Shown piece after piece: positions 36,782-45,354 of a DNA stretch of 64,000 bases. The DNA comes from Paenibacillus thiaminolyticus (GTDB lineage Bacteria > Bacillota > Bacilli > Paenibacillales > Paenibacillaceae): assembly GCF_007066085.1 (NCBI RefSeq), contig NZ_CP041405.1, forward strand, positions 5,403,001-5,467,000, written 5' to 3'. Made by a program: the position numbers and the translations under genes. Under the pieces are notes generated by a model. The model was given only the letters and a program-made list of their open reading frames with translations, made no database searches and was not told where the DNA came from. Each line of letters starts with the position of its first letter. Positions within the stretch are counted from its first letter, which is position 1.

Positions 36782-37597
36782 ATGTTGACGAATAGCTGGA
36801 TTTACGATGCGATTATTTACACATATGCCCTGAGCCTTCTGTTTTATTTTTCCGATACCGTGGGGAGGAATCGGAGAGCGAAGCGGATGGGCACAGGGCT
36901 TCTTGTTTTTGTATGGGTGCTGCAGACGATATTTCTTGTCGTGCGCATTATCCGCCATCAGGATGTCCCAATCATCAGCAGCTTTGAGTTCATGTTTCTG
37001 TTCTCTTGGCTGCTCGTGACGGCGTCCTTGGCGATCAACCGTTTTTTTTCTATCGAGTATGTCGTATTTTTTGTCAATCTGGTCGGGTTTGCGCTGCTGA
37101 TTATCAATATGCTGAATGATCCGACGTCTTCTTCTGTCATGGTGGAGTGGGAGATGATGCACAATTTGCTTGTCTTTCACATTGCGCTTGCCGCCTGCGG
37201 GTTCGCGTCTTTGACCGTGGGCGCGATCTTTTCGGGGATGTACGTCTTTTTGCACCATCGCCTCAAGAGAAAGCAATGGTCGGAAGCGGTGCGGCGCTTG
37301 CCTAGCCTGGAGCGGATGGAACGAATGTCTTATTTTGCCGTCATCGTTGGGATACCGTTTTTCCTGCTCTCCTTGGCAGTCGCCATCGGCGTTGTCTTGC
37401 TGGGCAACCGGATCGAGCTTTTGACCGATTTCAAGATTTGGTTTACTTTGATCGCCCTTGCTCTTTATTTTTCCTATTTTTGGATAAGATCCCGTGCCGT
37501 GCTGACAGGATTTCGGCTCGCCTTGTGGAATGTAGGATGTTATGCATTTATGGTGTTGAATTTCAGCTTGAATTCCTTATCCGCATTTCACCGCTAG
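36782..37597 (+). CDS. hemX: HemX/CcsA-family membrane protein
   Basis: A 271-residue polytopic membrane protein with about eight hydrophobic segments of the cytochrome c assembly (CcsA) family. In B. subtilis HemX sits at this position and lowers the cellular level of HemA. The start is ATG after GGAGGCGG. The stop is followed directly by the next coding region, so translation is likely coupled. Confidence 0.85.
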   Translation: MLTNSWIYDAIIYTYALSLLFYFSDTVGRNRRAKRMGTGLLVFVWVLQTIFLVVRIIRHQDVPIISSFEFMFLFSWLLVTASLAINRFFSIEYVVFFVNLVGFALLIINMLNDPTSSSVMVEWEMMHNLLVFHIALAACGFASLTVGAIFSGMYVFLHHRLKRKQWSEAVRRLPSLERMERMSYFAVIVGIPFFLLSLAVAIGVVLLGNRIELLTDFKIWFTLIALALYFSYFWIRSRAVLTGFRLALWNVGCYAFMVLNFSLNSLSAFHR

Positions 37598-37612
37598 ATG
37601 GGAGTTGGGAAT

Positions 37613-38254
37613 ATGGAGCATACGGACGAGTCCTGTCCGCTGTATCCGATAATGCTTCGGCTGACCGGGCGCCGGTGCGTCGTGGTCGGAGGCGGGTCTG
37701 TTGCCGCGCGCAAGGTATCATCATTGCTAGCCAGCGGCGCTGATGTCACGTTGGTCAGCCCAAGGGTGACGCCGGAGCTTGGGCGCTTAGCATATGAGGG
37801 CCGGATCGTTCATCAGGAACGCGAATACAAGCCGGCCGATGTGGAGGGCGCCCTGCTCGTATTCGCGGCCACAGACCGTCCGGCCGTGAACGATCAGGTG
37901 GCTGAGGATGCTCACCGGGCCGGAGCGCTCGCCAATGTGGCGCATCATCCGGAGGGCGGCGACTTCGCCAACCCTGGTTCCGCGCGGAACGGGATGATTC
38001 AGGTGGCGGTCTACGCGGGCGGAGCGAGCCCGACGTTGACCCGCCGGCTGACGGCGAAGCTGGCAGGGCAAGTAGATGACGGGCTGGCCAATCTGGCAGC
38101 CCGTCTCTCGTCGGCCCGCCGGGATACTAAAGCCTGCATCGAGACGCCGGAGCGCCGGCACGAGCTGCTGCGCCGGTATGCTGGCGACTGCTGGGAGGCC
38201 TATGAGCAGGGCAAGGAAGCTCCCGCCTGGGAAGAGTGGCTCGATCGCTGTTGA
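37613..38254 (+). CDS. Precorrin-2 dehydrogenase / sirohydrochlorin ferrochelatase-like (SirC/Met8 N-domain)
   Basis: A 213-residue siroheme biosynthesis protein. The N-terminal NAD-binding motif RRCVVVGGGSVAARKV oxidises precorrin-2 to sirohydrochlorin. FAATDRPAVNDQV and the DFANPGSARNG-type loop (usually CNV-DxP in relatives) are family marks. The ATG at 37598 touches the hemX stop and lacks a ribosome site, so the ATG at 37613 after GGGAGTTGGGA is preferred. Its place inside the hem operon links siroheme and heme branches. Confidence 0.85.
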   Translation: MEHTDESCPLYPIMLRLTGRRCVVVGGGSVAARKVSSLLASGADVTLVSPRVTPELGRLAYEGRIVHQEREYKPADVEGALLVFAATDRPAVNDQVAEDAHRAGALANVAHHPEGGDFANPGSARNGMIQVAVYAGGASPTLTRRLTAKLAGQVDDGLANLAARLSSARRDTKACIETPERRHELLRRYAGDCWEAYEQGKEAPAWEEWLDRC

Positions 38255-38411
38255 CCGGGTACGCCGCGTTCGTGTGGCACGAATGGAGCGCCTGGTAAGG
38301 AAGAACCGCCTGGCGCGAAAGCGGAGCCGAACGGCAAGGCGCCGTGAGGGTGGGGCAGCAGCTGCCGAACAGGAATAGCAGGCTATCAGGCAGGCAATAA
38401 GGAGGATTCAT

Positions 38412-39332
38412 ATGCGTACAATTATCGTTGGAACCCGGCAAAGCGCCTTGGCGCTTACCCAGACCGGCCATGTCATCTCCGCGCTGGAGGCGATCTGCGC
38501 GCGGAAGAGCTTGCCCTACCGGTTCGAGATTCGGAAAATCGTAACCAAAGGGGATCGCATCCTGGACGTTACGTTATCGAAGGTCGGCGGCAAGGGATTG
38601 TTCGTGAAGGAGATCGAGCAGGCGTTGGCGGATCGCGAGATCGATATGGCGGTCCACAGCATGAAGGACATGCCGTGGCAGCTGCAGGAAGGGCTTATGG
38701 TTGGAGCCATTCCGAAGCGGGAGGATCCGCGCGACGGCTTGATTATGAAGGCGGGAAGCTCCTTCCACGATCTGCCGCAGGGCGCAACCGTCGGCACGAG
38801 CAGTCTGCGCCGCTCCTGTCAGCTGCAGGCACTGCGGCCTGACTTGAAGATTGAGCCGCTGCGCGGCAATATCGACACCCGCCTGCGCAAGCTGGAGACG
38901 GAGGGGCTGGATGCCATTGTACTGGCGGCGGCCGGGCTCCATCGCATGGGATGGCAGGATCGCATCACCTCCTATTTGTCCGAGGAGGAATGCGTGCCCG
39001 CGGTAGGGCAAGGCGCCCTCGGCATCGAATGCCGCGAGGAGGATGTAGATCTGCGCAAGCTGCTGGAATGCTATCATGATGCGGATACCGCCCGCACGGT
39101 GCAAGCGGAACGGGCTTTTCTCGGGCGGCTCAACGGCGGCTGCCAAGTGCCGATCGGCGCGCATGCAGAGCTCGTCGGGTCCGGAGGAACGGTGCGGCTG
39201 ACCGGATTGGTCGGTTCTGCCGAAGATGGAACGATATTGAGAGAAACGATGGAAGGGGAACATCCCGAATCGCTCGGTGTTGCGGTCGCTCAGCGGCTGT
39301 TGGATCGCGGCGCGGACCGGATGCTGCCTTAA
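38412..39332 (+). CDS. hemC: Porphobilinogen deaminase (hydroxymethylbilane synthase)
   Basis: A 306-residue enzyme joining four porphobilinogens into hydroxymethylbilane. [12 protein letters not shown] at the N-terminus, HSMKDMPW with the catalytic aspartate and NIDTRLRKL are typical. The cysteine in [11 protein letters not shown] carries the dipyrromethane cofactor. AAGGAGG precedes the ATG. A 157-bp gap from the siroheme gene holds no gene. Confidence 0.96.
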   Translation: MRTIIVGTRQSALALTQTGHVISALEAICARKSLPYRFEIRKIVTKGDRILDVTLSKVGGKGLFVKEIEQALADREIDMAVHSMKDMPWQLQEGLMVGAIPKREDPRDGLIMKAGSSFHDLPQGATVGTSSLRRSCQLQALRPDLKIEPLRGNIDTRLRKLETEGLDAIVLAAAGLHRMGWQDRITSYLSEEECVPAVGQGALGIECREEDVDLRKLLECYHDADTARTVQAERAFLGRLNGGCQVPIGAHAELVGSGGTVRLTGLVGSAEDGTILRETMEGEHPESLGVAVAQRLLDRGADRMLP

Positions 39333-39347
39333 AAGGGGAGATTTCGG

Positions 39348-40913
39348 ATGGAGCAGCACCCCCGCCCGAAGGGCGTCGTCTATCTGGTCGGCGCCGGGCC
39401 CGGAGATGCCGGATTGATTACGGTAAAAGGCCTGCGCTGTCTGCAGGAAGCGGATGTCGTCGTCTATGACCGCTTGGCAGGCCCGCGTCTGATGCAGTTC
39501 GCCAAGCGCGGAGCCCGTAAAATTTATGTAGGAAAGCTGCCGGATCGCCATGCGATGAAGCAGGAAGACATTAACCGGCTGCTCGTCGAGTTGGCCTTGG
39601 AGGGCCATACGGTAACCCGTCTGAAGGGCGGAGATCCTTGCGTATTTGGACGTGTCGGCGAGGAGGCGGCCTTGCTGGCGGAGCATGGCCTCCGCTATGA
39701 GATCGTCCCTGGCGTAACCTCCGCCGTGGCGGCGCCGGCGTATGCCGGAATTCCGGTGACCCACCGGAGTCGAGCGTCGTCCTTCTGTGTCGTTACCGGC
39801 CACGAGAGTCCGGATAAGCTGGACGAGATGATCGAGTGGGACAAGCTGACGCAAGCGACAGGGACGCTGCTCTTTCTGATGGGTGTAGCGAAGCTGCGCT
39901 ATATAGCCGAGCGGCTGATGGCTTACGGACGCGCTCCGGATACGCCGGTGGCGCTCGTCCGCTGGGGAACGCGGGCGGAGCAGGCGACGATAACCGGCAC
40001 GCTGGCCACGATTGCCGATGAGGTGGAGCGGGCCGGCTTCGCTTCGCCGGCCGTCATCGTCGTTGGCGAGGTCGTGCGGGAGCGGGAGCGTCTGCAGTGG
40101 GCGGAGAGCCGCCCGCTGTTCGGCCGGCGCGTGCTGGTGACGCGCGCCCGGGACCAAGCGAGCGAGTTGACGCGCCGGATTGAGGATGCCGGCGGAGAGC
40201 CGTATGAGTATCCGGTTATCGAGCTCAGAATGCCGGAATCGCCGGCCTCACGTGAAGCGCTGCGTCAGGCGCTCGCCCAGCCGGACGCGTATGATTGGCT
40301 CGTGCTGACGAGCGTCAACGGGGTCCGCTTCTGGTTCCGCCATCTGCGGGAGCACGGGGCGGATATCCGCCAGTGGGCCCATGTGCGCATCGTCTCGGTA
40401 GGGCCGAAGACGACGGAGGCGCTGCAGGAATATGGAATCCAACCGGATATTGCTGCGTCCCAGTTCAGCCAGGAGGGCGTCTGGGAAGCGCTGCGCCCAC
40501 ATGCCGCAGCCGGGCAGCGGGTACTGCTCGCGCGCGGAGATTTGTCCCGATCGTGGCTGAGGGAGACGATGGAAGCGCATGGACTGCATGCGGACGAGGT
40601 AGATCTGTACGAGACAGTGCTGCCGGAGGAAGACGACCCGGAACTAATCGAGATGCTGGAGCAGCGGATGATTCATATCGTGACGTTCACCAGCTCTTCG
40701 ACTGTGACCAACCTGATGGCGGCGCTGCGCCGGATGGGGTTAGATGATCCTGCGCAGGCGCTGGGCGTCGCCCGAATCGCCTGCATCGGAGAGATTACGG
40801 CGCGGACGGCCCGGGAAGCCGGCCTGCATGTTGACGTAATCGCGGCTTCCTCGACGATCGATGGACTGATGGAGGCCATGTTGGAGTTAGGCAAGATGAA
40901 GAAGACAGTATAA
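39348..40913 (+). CDS. cobA-hemD: CobA-HemD fusion: uroporphyrinogen-III C-methyltransferase / uroporphyrinogen-III synthase
   Basis: A 521-residue fusion. Residues 1 to about 250 are the SAM-dependent uroporphyrinogen-III methyltransferase (VYLVGAGPGDAGLITVKG, RLKGGDPCVFGRVGEEA, PGVTSAVAAPAYAGIPVTHR) that makes precorrin-2. From about 260 on is HemD (GRRVLVTRARDQASELTRR, VLTSVNGVRFWF, FTSSSTVTNL), which cyclises hydroxymethylbilane. With the neighbouring SirC-like protein this gives a full siroheme branch beside heme. In B. subtilis hemD is a separate gene; this fused form is known from other Firmicutes. Confidence 0.93.
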   Translation: MEQHPRPKGVVYLVGAGPGDAGLITVKGLRCLQEADVVVYDRLAGPRLMQFAKRGARKIYVGKLPDRHAMKQEDINRLLVELALEGHTVTRLKGGDPCVFGRVGEEAALLAEHGLRYEIVPGVTSAVAAPAYAGIPVTHRSRASSFCVVTGHESPDKLDEMIEWDKLTQATGTLLFLMGVAKLRYIAERLMAYGRAPDTPVALVRWGTRAEQATITGTLATIADEVERAGFASPAVIVVGEVVRERERLQWAESRPLFGRRVLVTRARDQASELTRRIEDAGGEPYEYPVIELRMPESPASREALRQALAQPDAYDWLVLTSVNGVRFWFRHLREHGADIRQWAHVRIVSVGPKTTEALQEYGIQPDIAASQFSQEGVWEALRPHAAAGQRVLLARGDLSRSWLRETMEAHGLHADEVDLYETVLPEEDDPELIEMLEQRMIHIVTFTSSSTVTNLMAALRRMGLDDPAQALGVARIACIGEITARTAREAGLHVDVIAASSTIDGLMEAMLELGKMKKTV

Positions 40914-40920
40914 GGGAGAG

Positions 40921-40983
40921 TTCAAAAAGCCAGTATGCAGCACCAGGAAGGTAGTCAGAACTCGAAGCGCAGGCTTTTTTGAA
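40921..40983 (+). terminator. Long hairpin between cobA-hemD and hemB
   Basis: TTCAAAAAGCC pairs with GGCTTTTTTGAA around a 40-base loop, the right arm providing a six-T run. It lies inside the hem operon, so it may attenuate transcription before hemB or be a dispersed intergenic repeat. Confidence 0.5.
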
Positions 40984-41016
40984 TAACCTCGATAACTATC
41001 CAAGGAGGCAATCAGT

Positions 41017-42021
41017 ATGGCATATCCTACAACACGGCTCCGCCGCCTGCGCGGGACGGCGGCCATTCGTAATATGGTGAGAGAGACGGTGATTACCCCG
41101 CATGATCTCATCATGCCTGTATTTGTAACCTGCGGCACCGGAATCAAGGAAGAGATTGCATCGATGCCGGGTGTATACCATTTCTCGCTCGATCTCCTCG
41201 ATGCGGAAATCGATGAGATCGCGGCGCTCGGCATTCCGGCGATCGTGCTTTTCGGCGTGCCGGAGACGAAGGATGCGGTAGGCAGTTCCGCATTTGAAGA
41301 GGATGGAATCGTGCAGCGGGCGACGCGCCAGATCAAGGCCCGCCACCCGGAGCTGCTCGTTATCGCGGATACATGCCTGTGCCAATATACGGATCATGGC
41401 CATTGCGGCATGATTCATGTGCATGAGGCCAACGGCGTGAAGACCGGAATCGTGGACAATGACGAGTCGCTCGCTTATCTGGTGCGTACGGCGGTGTCCC
41501 AAGCCGCGGCGGGCGCGGACATTATCGCGCCCTCCAATATGATGGACGGCTTCGTGCATGCCATTCGGGCCGGCTTGGACGAGGCGGGCTTCGAATCGGT
41601 TCCGATTATGTCCTATTCGGTCAAATACGCCTCCGCTTTCTATGGCCCGTTCCGGGATGCGGCTCATTCCGCTCCGCAGTTCGGCGACCGCAAGACGTAC
41701 CAGATGGATCCGGCCAATGCGCGTGAAGCGCTGCGCGAAGCGGAAGCCGATGTCGCCGAAGGGGCGGACATGCTGATGGTGAAGCCGGCGATGGCCTATA
41801 TGGATATTATCCGTACGCTGAAGGAACAATTCGATCTGCCGGTCGTCGCGTATAATGTCAGCGGCGAATATTCCATGATCAAGGCGGCTGCCCGCCTGGG
41901 CTGGATCGATGAGAAGGCTGTGACGCTGGAACTGCTGGTCGGGTTGAAAAGAGCGGGAGCAGATACGATCATTACTTATCATGCGAAGGACGCGGCCCGC
42001 TGGCTGAAGGAAGCGGAGTAA
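41017..42021 (+). CDS. hemB: Delta-aminolevulinic acid dehydratase (porphobilinogen synthase)
   Basis: A 334-residue enzyme condensing two 5-aminolevulinates. The cysteine-rich zinc site [14 protein letters not shown] is present, so it is the zinc-dependent type. Schiff-base lysines lie in [13 protein letters not shown] and [10 protein letters not shown]. The ATG follows AAGGAGG. It is followed by a convergent Crp/Fnr gene, so its transcript should end there. Confidence 0.97.
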   Translation: MAYPTTRLRRLRGTAAIRNMVRETVITPHDLIMPVFVTCGTGIKEEIASMPGVYHFSLDLLDAEIDEIAALGIPAIVLFGVPETKDAVGSSAFEEDGIVQRATRQIKARHPELLVIADTCLCQYTDHGHCGMIHVHEANGVKTGIVDNDESLAYLVRTAVSQAAAGADIIAPSNMMDGFVHAIRAGLDEAGFESVPIMSYSVKYASAFYGPFRDAAHSAPQFGDRKTYQMDPANAREALREAEADVAEGADMLMVKPAMAYMDIIRTLKEQFDLPVVAYNVSGEYSMIKAAARLGWIDEKAVTLELLVGLKRAGADTIITYHAKDAARWLKEAE

Positions 42022-42045
42022 GGCACCGGGTTCTCCCGGCATCAA

Positions 42046-42092
42046 ATAACCCCCGGACGGTCCGCCATGGCGGCCATATCCGGGGGTATGAA
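42046..42092. terminator. Terminator between hemB and the convergent Crp/Fnr gene
   Basis: ATAACCCCCGGA pairs with TCCGGGGGTAT, and the loop contains a second small palindrome (CGCCATGGCG). It is shared by two convergent genes. Confidence 0.7.
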
Positions 42093-42107
42093 TTATCGCT
42101 TAGAGCG

Positions 42108-42785
42108 TCAGTTCATATACGGGCTCTGGAACAGCTTAGACACGTCAATCGTGTATTGCAAATGGCCCAGCGACAAAATGCGCTGCTGTTCCAAATCACG
42201 GATTACCTGTTCCAGCACGGTGCGGTGCACGCCGGCCAGTCCAGCCATCGCGTCCGGATCGAATGCATGGGGAATGTGGATCTTGTCGCCCTGCCGCTTC
42301 CCTTCATGCTGGGCGATGCGGACAATGTTCTTGACGACCCGGCTTGGCGCGTCAAGGAATGTCAGCTCCGAGACATGGCCGTTCGTCGAGCGCAGACGGT
42401 TGCAGAGCTGGATCATAATCTGCTTGGCGATATCGTAATGCGCGCGCATCATCAGATGGAAGCTCTCGGAATTGACAGTGAGCAGCACGGTCTCTTCCAG
42501 CGTCTCGGCCGTCGCGGAGCGCGGCTTGCCGTCAATGAGGGCCAGCTCGCCGAAGCTGTCTCCTGCCTGGAAGACGGCGAGCGTCTTCTGCAGGCCTTGC
42601 CGGCTGGAAGTATAGATTTTGACCGTCCCCCGCATGACGATACAGAATGTATCGCCCGGCTCGCCTTGCTGGAAGAGCGTCGTATGCGGGTGATATTCGC
42701 GGCGAGAGGTGATGGAAGCGACGATATCGAGCTGTTCATCGCTGAGATCTGTGAATAATGGAACCCTTTTCAGTAACTCTATCAT
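42108..42785 (-). CDS. Crp/Fnr family transcriptional regulator
   Basis: A 225-residue regulator. The N-terminal cyclic-nucleotide-binding-like beta roll is at about 10-120 (GEPGDTFCIVMRGTVKI, GDSFGELALIDGKPRSA). A dimerisation helix and a C-terminal winged helix follow; the recognition helix lies near AGLAGVHRTVLEQVIRDL. The arginine in GKPRSA resembles the cAMP-contacting residue of Crp, and there is no N-terminal cysteine cluster for an iron-sulfur centre. It lies on the opposite strand between hemB and hemL, diverging from hemL across an 81-bp gap, so it may control hemL (inference). Confidence 0.88.
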   Translation of the reverse strand: MIELLKRVPLFTDLSDEQLDIVASITSRREYHPHTTLFQQGEPGDTFCIVMRGTVKIYTSSRQGLQKTLAVFQAGDSFGELALIDGKPRSATAETLEETVLLTVNSESFHLMMRAHYDIAKQIMIQLCNRLRSTNGHVSELTFLDAPSRVVKNIVRIAQHEGKRQGDKIHIPHAFDPDAMAGLAGVHRTVLEQVIRDLEQQRILSLGHLQYTIDVSKLFQSPYMN

Positions 42786-42866
42786 GTCTACTCCCTCTTT
42801 TGTCCGTAAGCATTTTGTACTAGTTTATCACACATCTGATGAATAAATATAGAAGGAGCGATTCCC

Positions 42867-44168
42867 ATGACGGAAAATTTTTCTACGCGCCGCGATGCCC
42901 GTTCCCGGGCCGCATTTGAGGAAGCTAAGCAGTACATACCTGGCGGCGTGAACAGTCCGGTCCGGGCGTTCAAATCGGTCGGCTTGACTCCGGTCTACGT
43001 AGAGCGCGGCAGCGGCTCCCGCATTTATGATATCGATGGCAACGAATTTATCGATTATGTCTGCTCTTGGGGTCCGCTTATTGTCGGGCACGCCCACCCG
43101 CAGGTTGTGCAGGCGATTCAGGAGACAGCGGCCAAAGGTACGAGCTTCGGCGCTCCGACCGAGCTGGAGACGATGATGGCCAAGACGGTGGTGGAGCGGG
43201 TGCCTTCCGTCGATATCGTACGCATGGTCAATTCCGGCACGGAAGCGACGATGAGTGCGCTGCGTCTCGCCCGCGGCATTACGAAGCGAAGCAAAATATT
43301 AAAGTTCGAAGGCTCCTACCACGGACATGCGGACAGCTTGCTCATTAAGGCGGGATCCGGCGTGGCTACGCTGGGCCTCCCTGACAGTCCGGGCGTGCCG
43401 GAAGGCGTGGCCAGCAATACGATTACGGTGCCTTACAACGACCTGGAAGGCGTCAAGCTTGCGTTCGAACGCTTCGGTGAGGAGCTGGCATGCGTTATCG
43501 TCGAGCCGGTCGCAGGCAATATGGGCGTCGTGCCGCCGCAGCCTGGCTTCCTGGAAGGGCTTCGGGCATTAACGGAACAATACGGAAGCTTGCTTATCTT
43601 CGATGAAGTCATGACCGGCTTCCGCGTTGGTTACCATTGTGCGCAAGGACGCTTCGGTGTTACGCCGGATCTGACCTGCTTCGGCAAGGTCATCGGCGGA
43701 GGCTTGCCGGTCGGCGCTTACGGCGGCAAGCGGGAATATATGGAGCAGGTGGCGCCGAGCGGGCCGATTTATCAGGCGGGCACGCTGAGCGGCAACCCGC
43801 TGGCAATGGCGGCTGGCTATACGACGTTGTCGCTGCTGACGCCAGAAGCGTACGAAGAGCTGGAGCGCAAGGCAGCCAAGCTCGAGGAAGGCTTCCTGCG
43901 CAATGCGCGGGATATCGGCATTGCCTGCACGATCAACCGGGTCGGCTCGATGGTCTGCCCGTTCTTCACGGAGCAACCGGTCACCAACTTCGATTCCGCG
44001 CGCATGTCCGACCTGGATCGCTTCCGCAGTTATTTTGCCGAGCTGCTTCATCGGGGCGTCAACATCGCGCCATCCCAATTCGAAGGGATGTTCGTCTCGA
44101 CGGCGCATACCGATCAAGATCTGGATGCGACGATCGAAGCGCACTATGAAGCGTTGAAACGTCTGTAA
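42867..44168 (+). CDS. hemL: Glutamate-1-semialdehyde 2,1-aminomutase
   Basis: A 433-residue class III aminotransferase that converts glutamate-1-semialdehyde to 5-aminolevulinate. The opening segment has [17 protein letters not shown]. The PLP lysine lies in [17 protein letters not shown], preceded by [18 protein letters not shown] precedes the ATG. It is cut off from the rest of the hem genes by the oppositely oriented regulator and so needs its own promoter, not clearly seen in the 81-bp gap. A terminator follows. Confidence 0.96.
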   Translation: MTENFSTRRDARSRAAFEEAKQYIPGGVNSPVRAFKSVGLTPVYVERGSGSRIYDIDGNEFIDYVCSWGPLIVGHAHPQVVQAIQETAAKGTSFGAPTELETMMAKTVVERVPSVDIVRMVNSGTEATMSALRLARGITKRSKILKFEGSYHGHADSLLIKAGSGVATLGLPDSPGVPEGVASNTITVPYNDLEGVKLAFERFGEELACVIVEPVAGNMGVVPPQPGFLEGLRALTEQYGSLLIFDEVMTGFRVGYHCAQGRFGVTPDLTCFGKVIGGGLPVGAYGGKREYMEQVAPSGPIYQAGTLSGNPLAMAAGYTTLSLLTPEAYEELERKAAKLEEGFLRNARDIGIACTINRVGSMVCPFFTEQPVTNFDSARMSDLDRFRSYFAELLHRGVNIAPSQFEGMFVSTAHTDQDLDATIEAHYEALKRL

Positions 44169-44175
44169 AAGCATA

Positions 44176-44222
44176 TCCGGCCCCGGTGTCAGCCGAAGCT
44201 GACACGGCGGCCGGTTTTTTGT
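44176..44222 (+). terminator. Rho-independent terminator of hemL
   Basis: An inner perfect stem GTGTCAGC / GCTGACAC and outer CCGGCC / GGCCGG pairing are followed by TTTTTT. Confidence 0.9.
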
Positions 44223-44323
44223 GAGCAGGATCGAGCAGCGGCTCCCATGGCGGACTGGTACTCTGCAACGGCAAGCCGAGCGGGAAGCCTAATTTGATTC
44301 GGATAAAAAGGAGGCTCTTGAAG

Positions 44324-45211
44324 ATGGCGATCGGATGGAAGCGGCGGGGGGAGTGGGCGGAGTTCATGCCGGAACGCCGCATTCTGGCGTCGGAGGATGC
44401 GCTCCGCACATGGCTGTTGGAGACGCTTCGCATGCCGCCGAATATGCTGCGCCAGATGATGGCGGAGGACAAGATCCGGACAGCCGGAGATCGGCTGCGG
44501 ATACATCTCTTCCCGGAGGAAGCGATGACGATGGAGCCGGCGGATGAACCCGCCGAGATTTTATATGAAGACGATGCGGTGCTGGTCGCTTACAAGCCTG
44601 CCGGGATGGCCGTGCATGCGACGACGGCAGAGCAGGAGCAAAGGCGGGGCAGTCTGGCGCATGCCGTCGCATGCCATTACGCCTGGACGGGCCAATCGCT
44701 GCGCGTCCGCCATATTCACCGCCTGGATACGGATACAACCGGCCCTGTGCTGATCGCGAAGCATGCGCTGCCGCACGCGGTCTTGGATGCCGACATGCGA
44801 AGCAAGTCGATTCGCCGCAGCTATGCGGCGATCGTCCACGGCTGCCCGCGCACGCGCGTGGGGACGATCGATGCACCGATCGGCAAGGATCGGCATCATC
44901 CGTCGCGCCGCCGGGTGAGCCCGACTGGCTCCTCTGCTGTAACCCACTACGCCGTCGAGCAAGCCGGCCGGGAGCTGTCGCTGGTGAAGCTCCGGCTGGA
45001 GACCGGGAGGACGCACCAGATTCGCGTCCATATGAGCCATATCGGCCACCCGTTGGCCGGAGACACGATGTACGGCGGGGATGGGCGGCTGTTCGGGCGG
45101 CAGGCGCTCCATGGGGAAGCGCTGACCTTCCGCCATCCGCTGTCGGGCGAATGGCTGGAGATTCAGGCACCGTGGCCCGAAGACATAGCGTGTCTGCGCC
45201 AAAAAATATAG
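44324..45211 (+). CDS. RluA/RluD-family 23S rRNA pseudouridine synthase
   Basis: A 295-residue pseudouridine synthase. An N-terminal S4-like part (EDALRTWLLETLRMPPNMLR) is followed by the catalytic domain with HRLDTDTTGPVL, whose aspartate attacks the uridine, and the later GRTHQIRVHMSHIGHPLAGD. The exact RluA/D-type target cannot be told. AAGGAGG chooses ATG 44324 over the TTG at 44294. It sits between hemL and spoVID, where B. subtilis has no such gene. Confidence 0.9.
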   Translation: MAIGWKRRGEWAEFMPERRILASEDALRTWLLETLRMPPNMLRQMMAEDKIRTAGDRLRIHLFPEEAMTMEPADEPAEILYEDDAVLVAYKPAGMAVHATTAEQEQRRGSLAHAVACHYAWTGQSLRVRHIHRLDTDTTGPVLIAKHALPHAVLDADMRSKSIRRSYAAIVHGCPRTRVGTIDAPIGKDRHHPSRRRVSPTGSSAVTHYAVEQAGRELSLVKLRLETGRTHQIRVHMSHIGHPLAGDTMYGGDGRLFGRQALHGEALTFRHPLSGEWLEIQAPWPEDIACLRQKI

Positions 45212-45354
45212 TCATGCTCCTCCTTTTCCGTCCATATACATGAAGTAGTGAACCGAGTCTGATGTCGCGCCAGCCAGCAAGACATGCATCCGGGTCAGGG
45301 GAAGATTCGCGATCACGGCGGAGATCAGAAGTACTGCGGGAGGAGGAGCAGTCC

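Noticed and set aside
45212..45242. Sigma-E promoter for spoVID
   Set aside because: TATACATG and an upstream TCATGCT give only a fair match to the sigma-E elements, so it is not listed as a feature.
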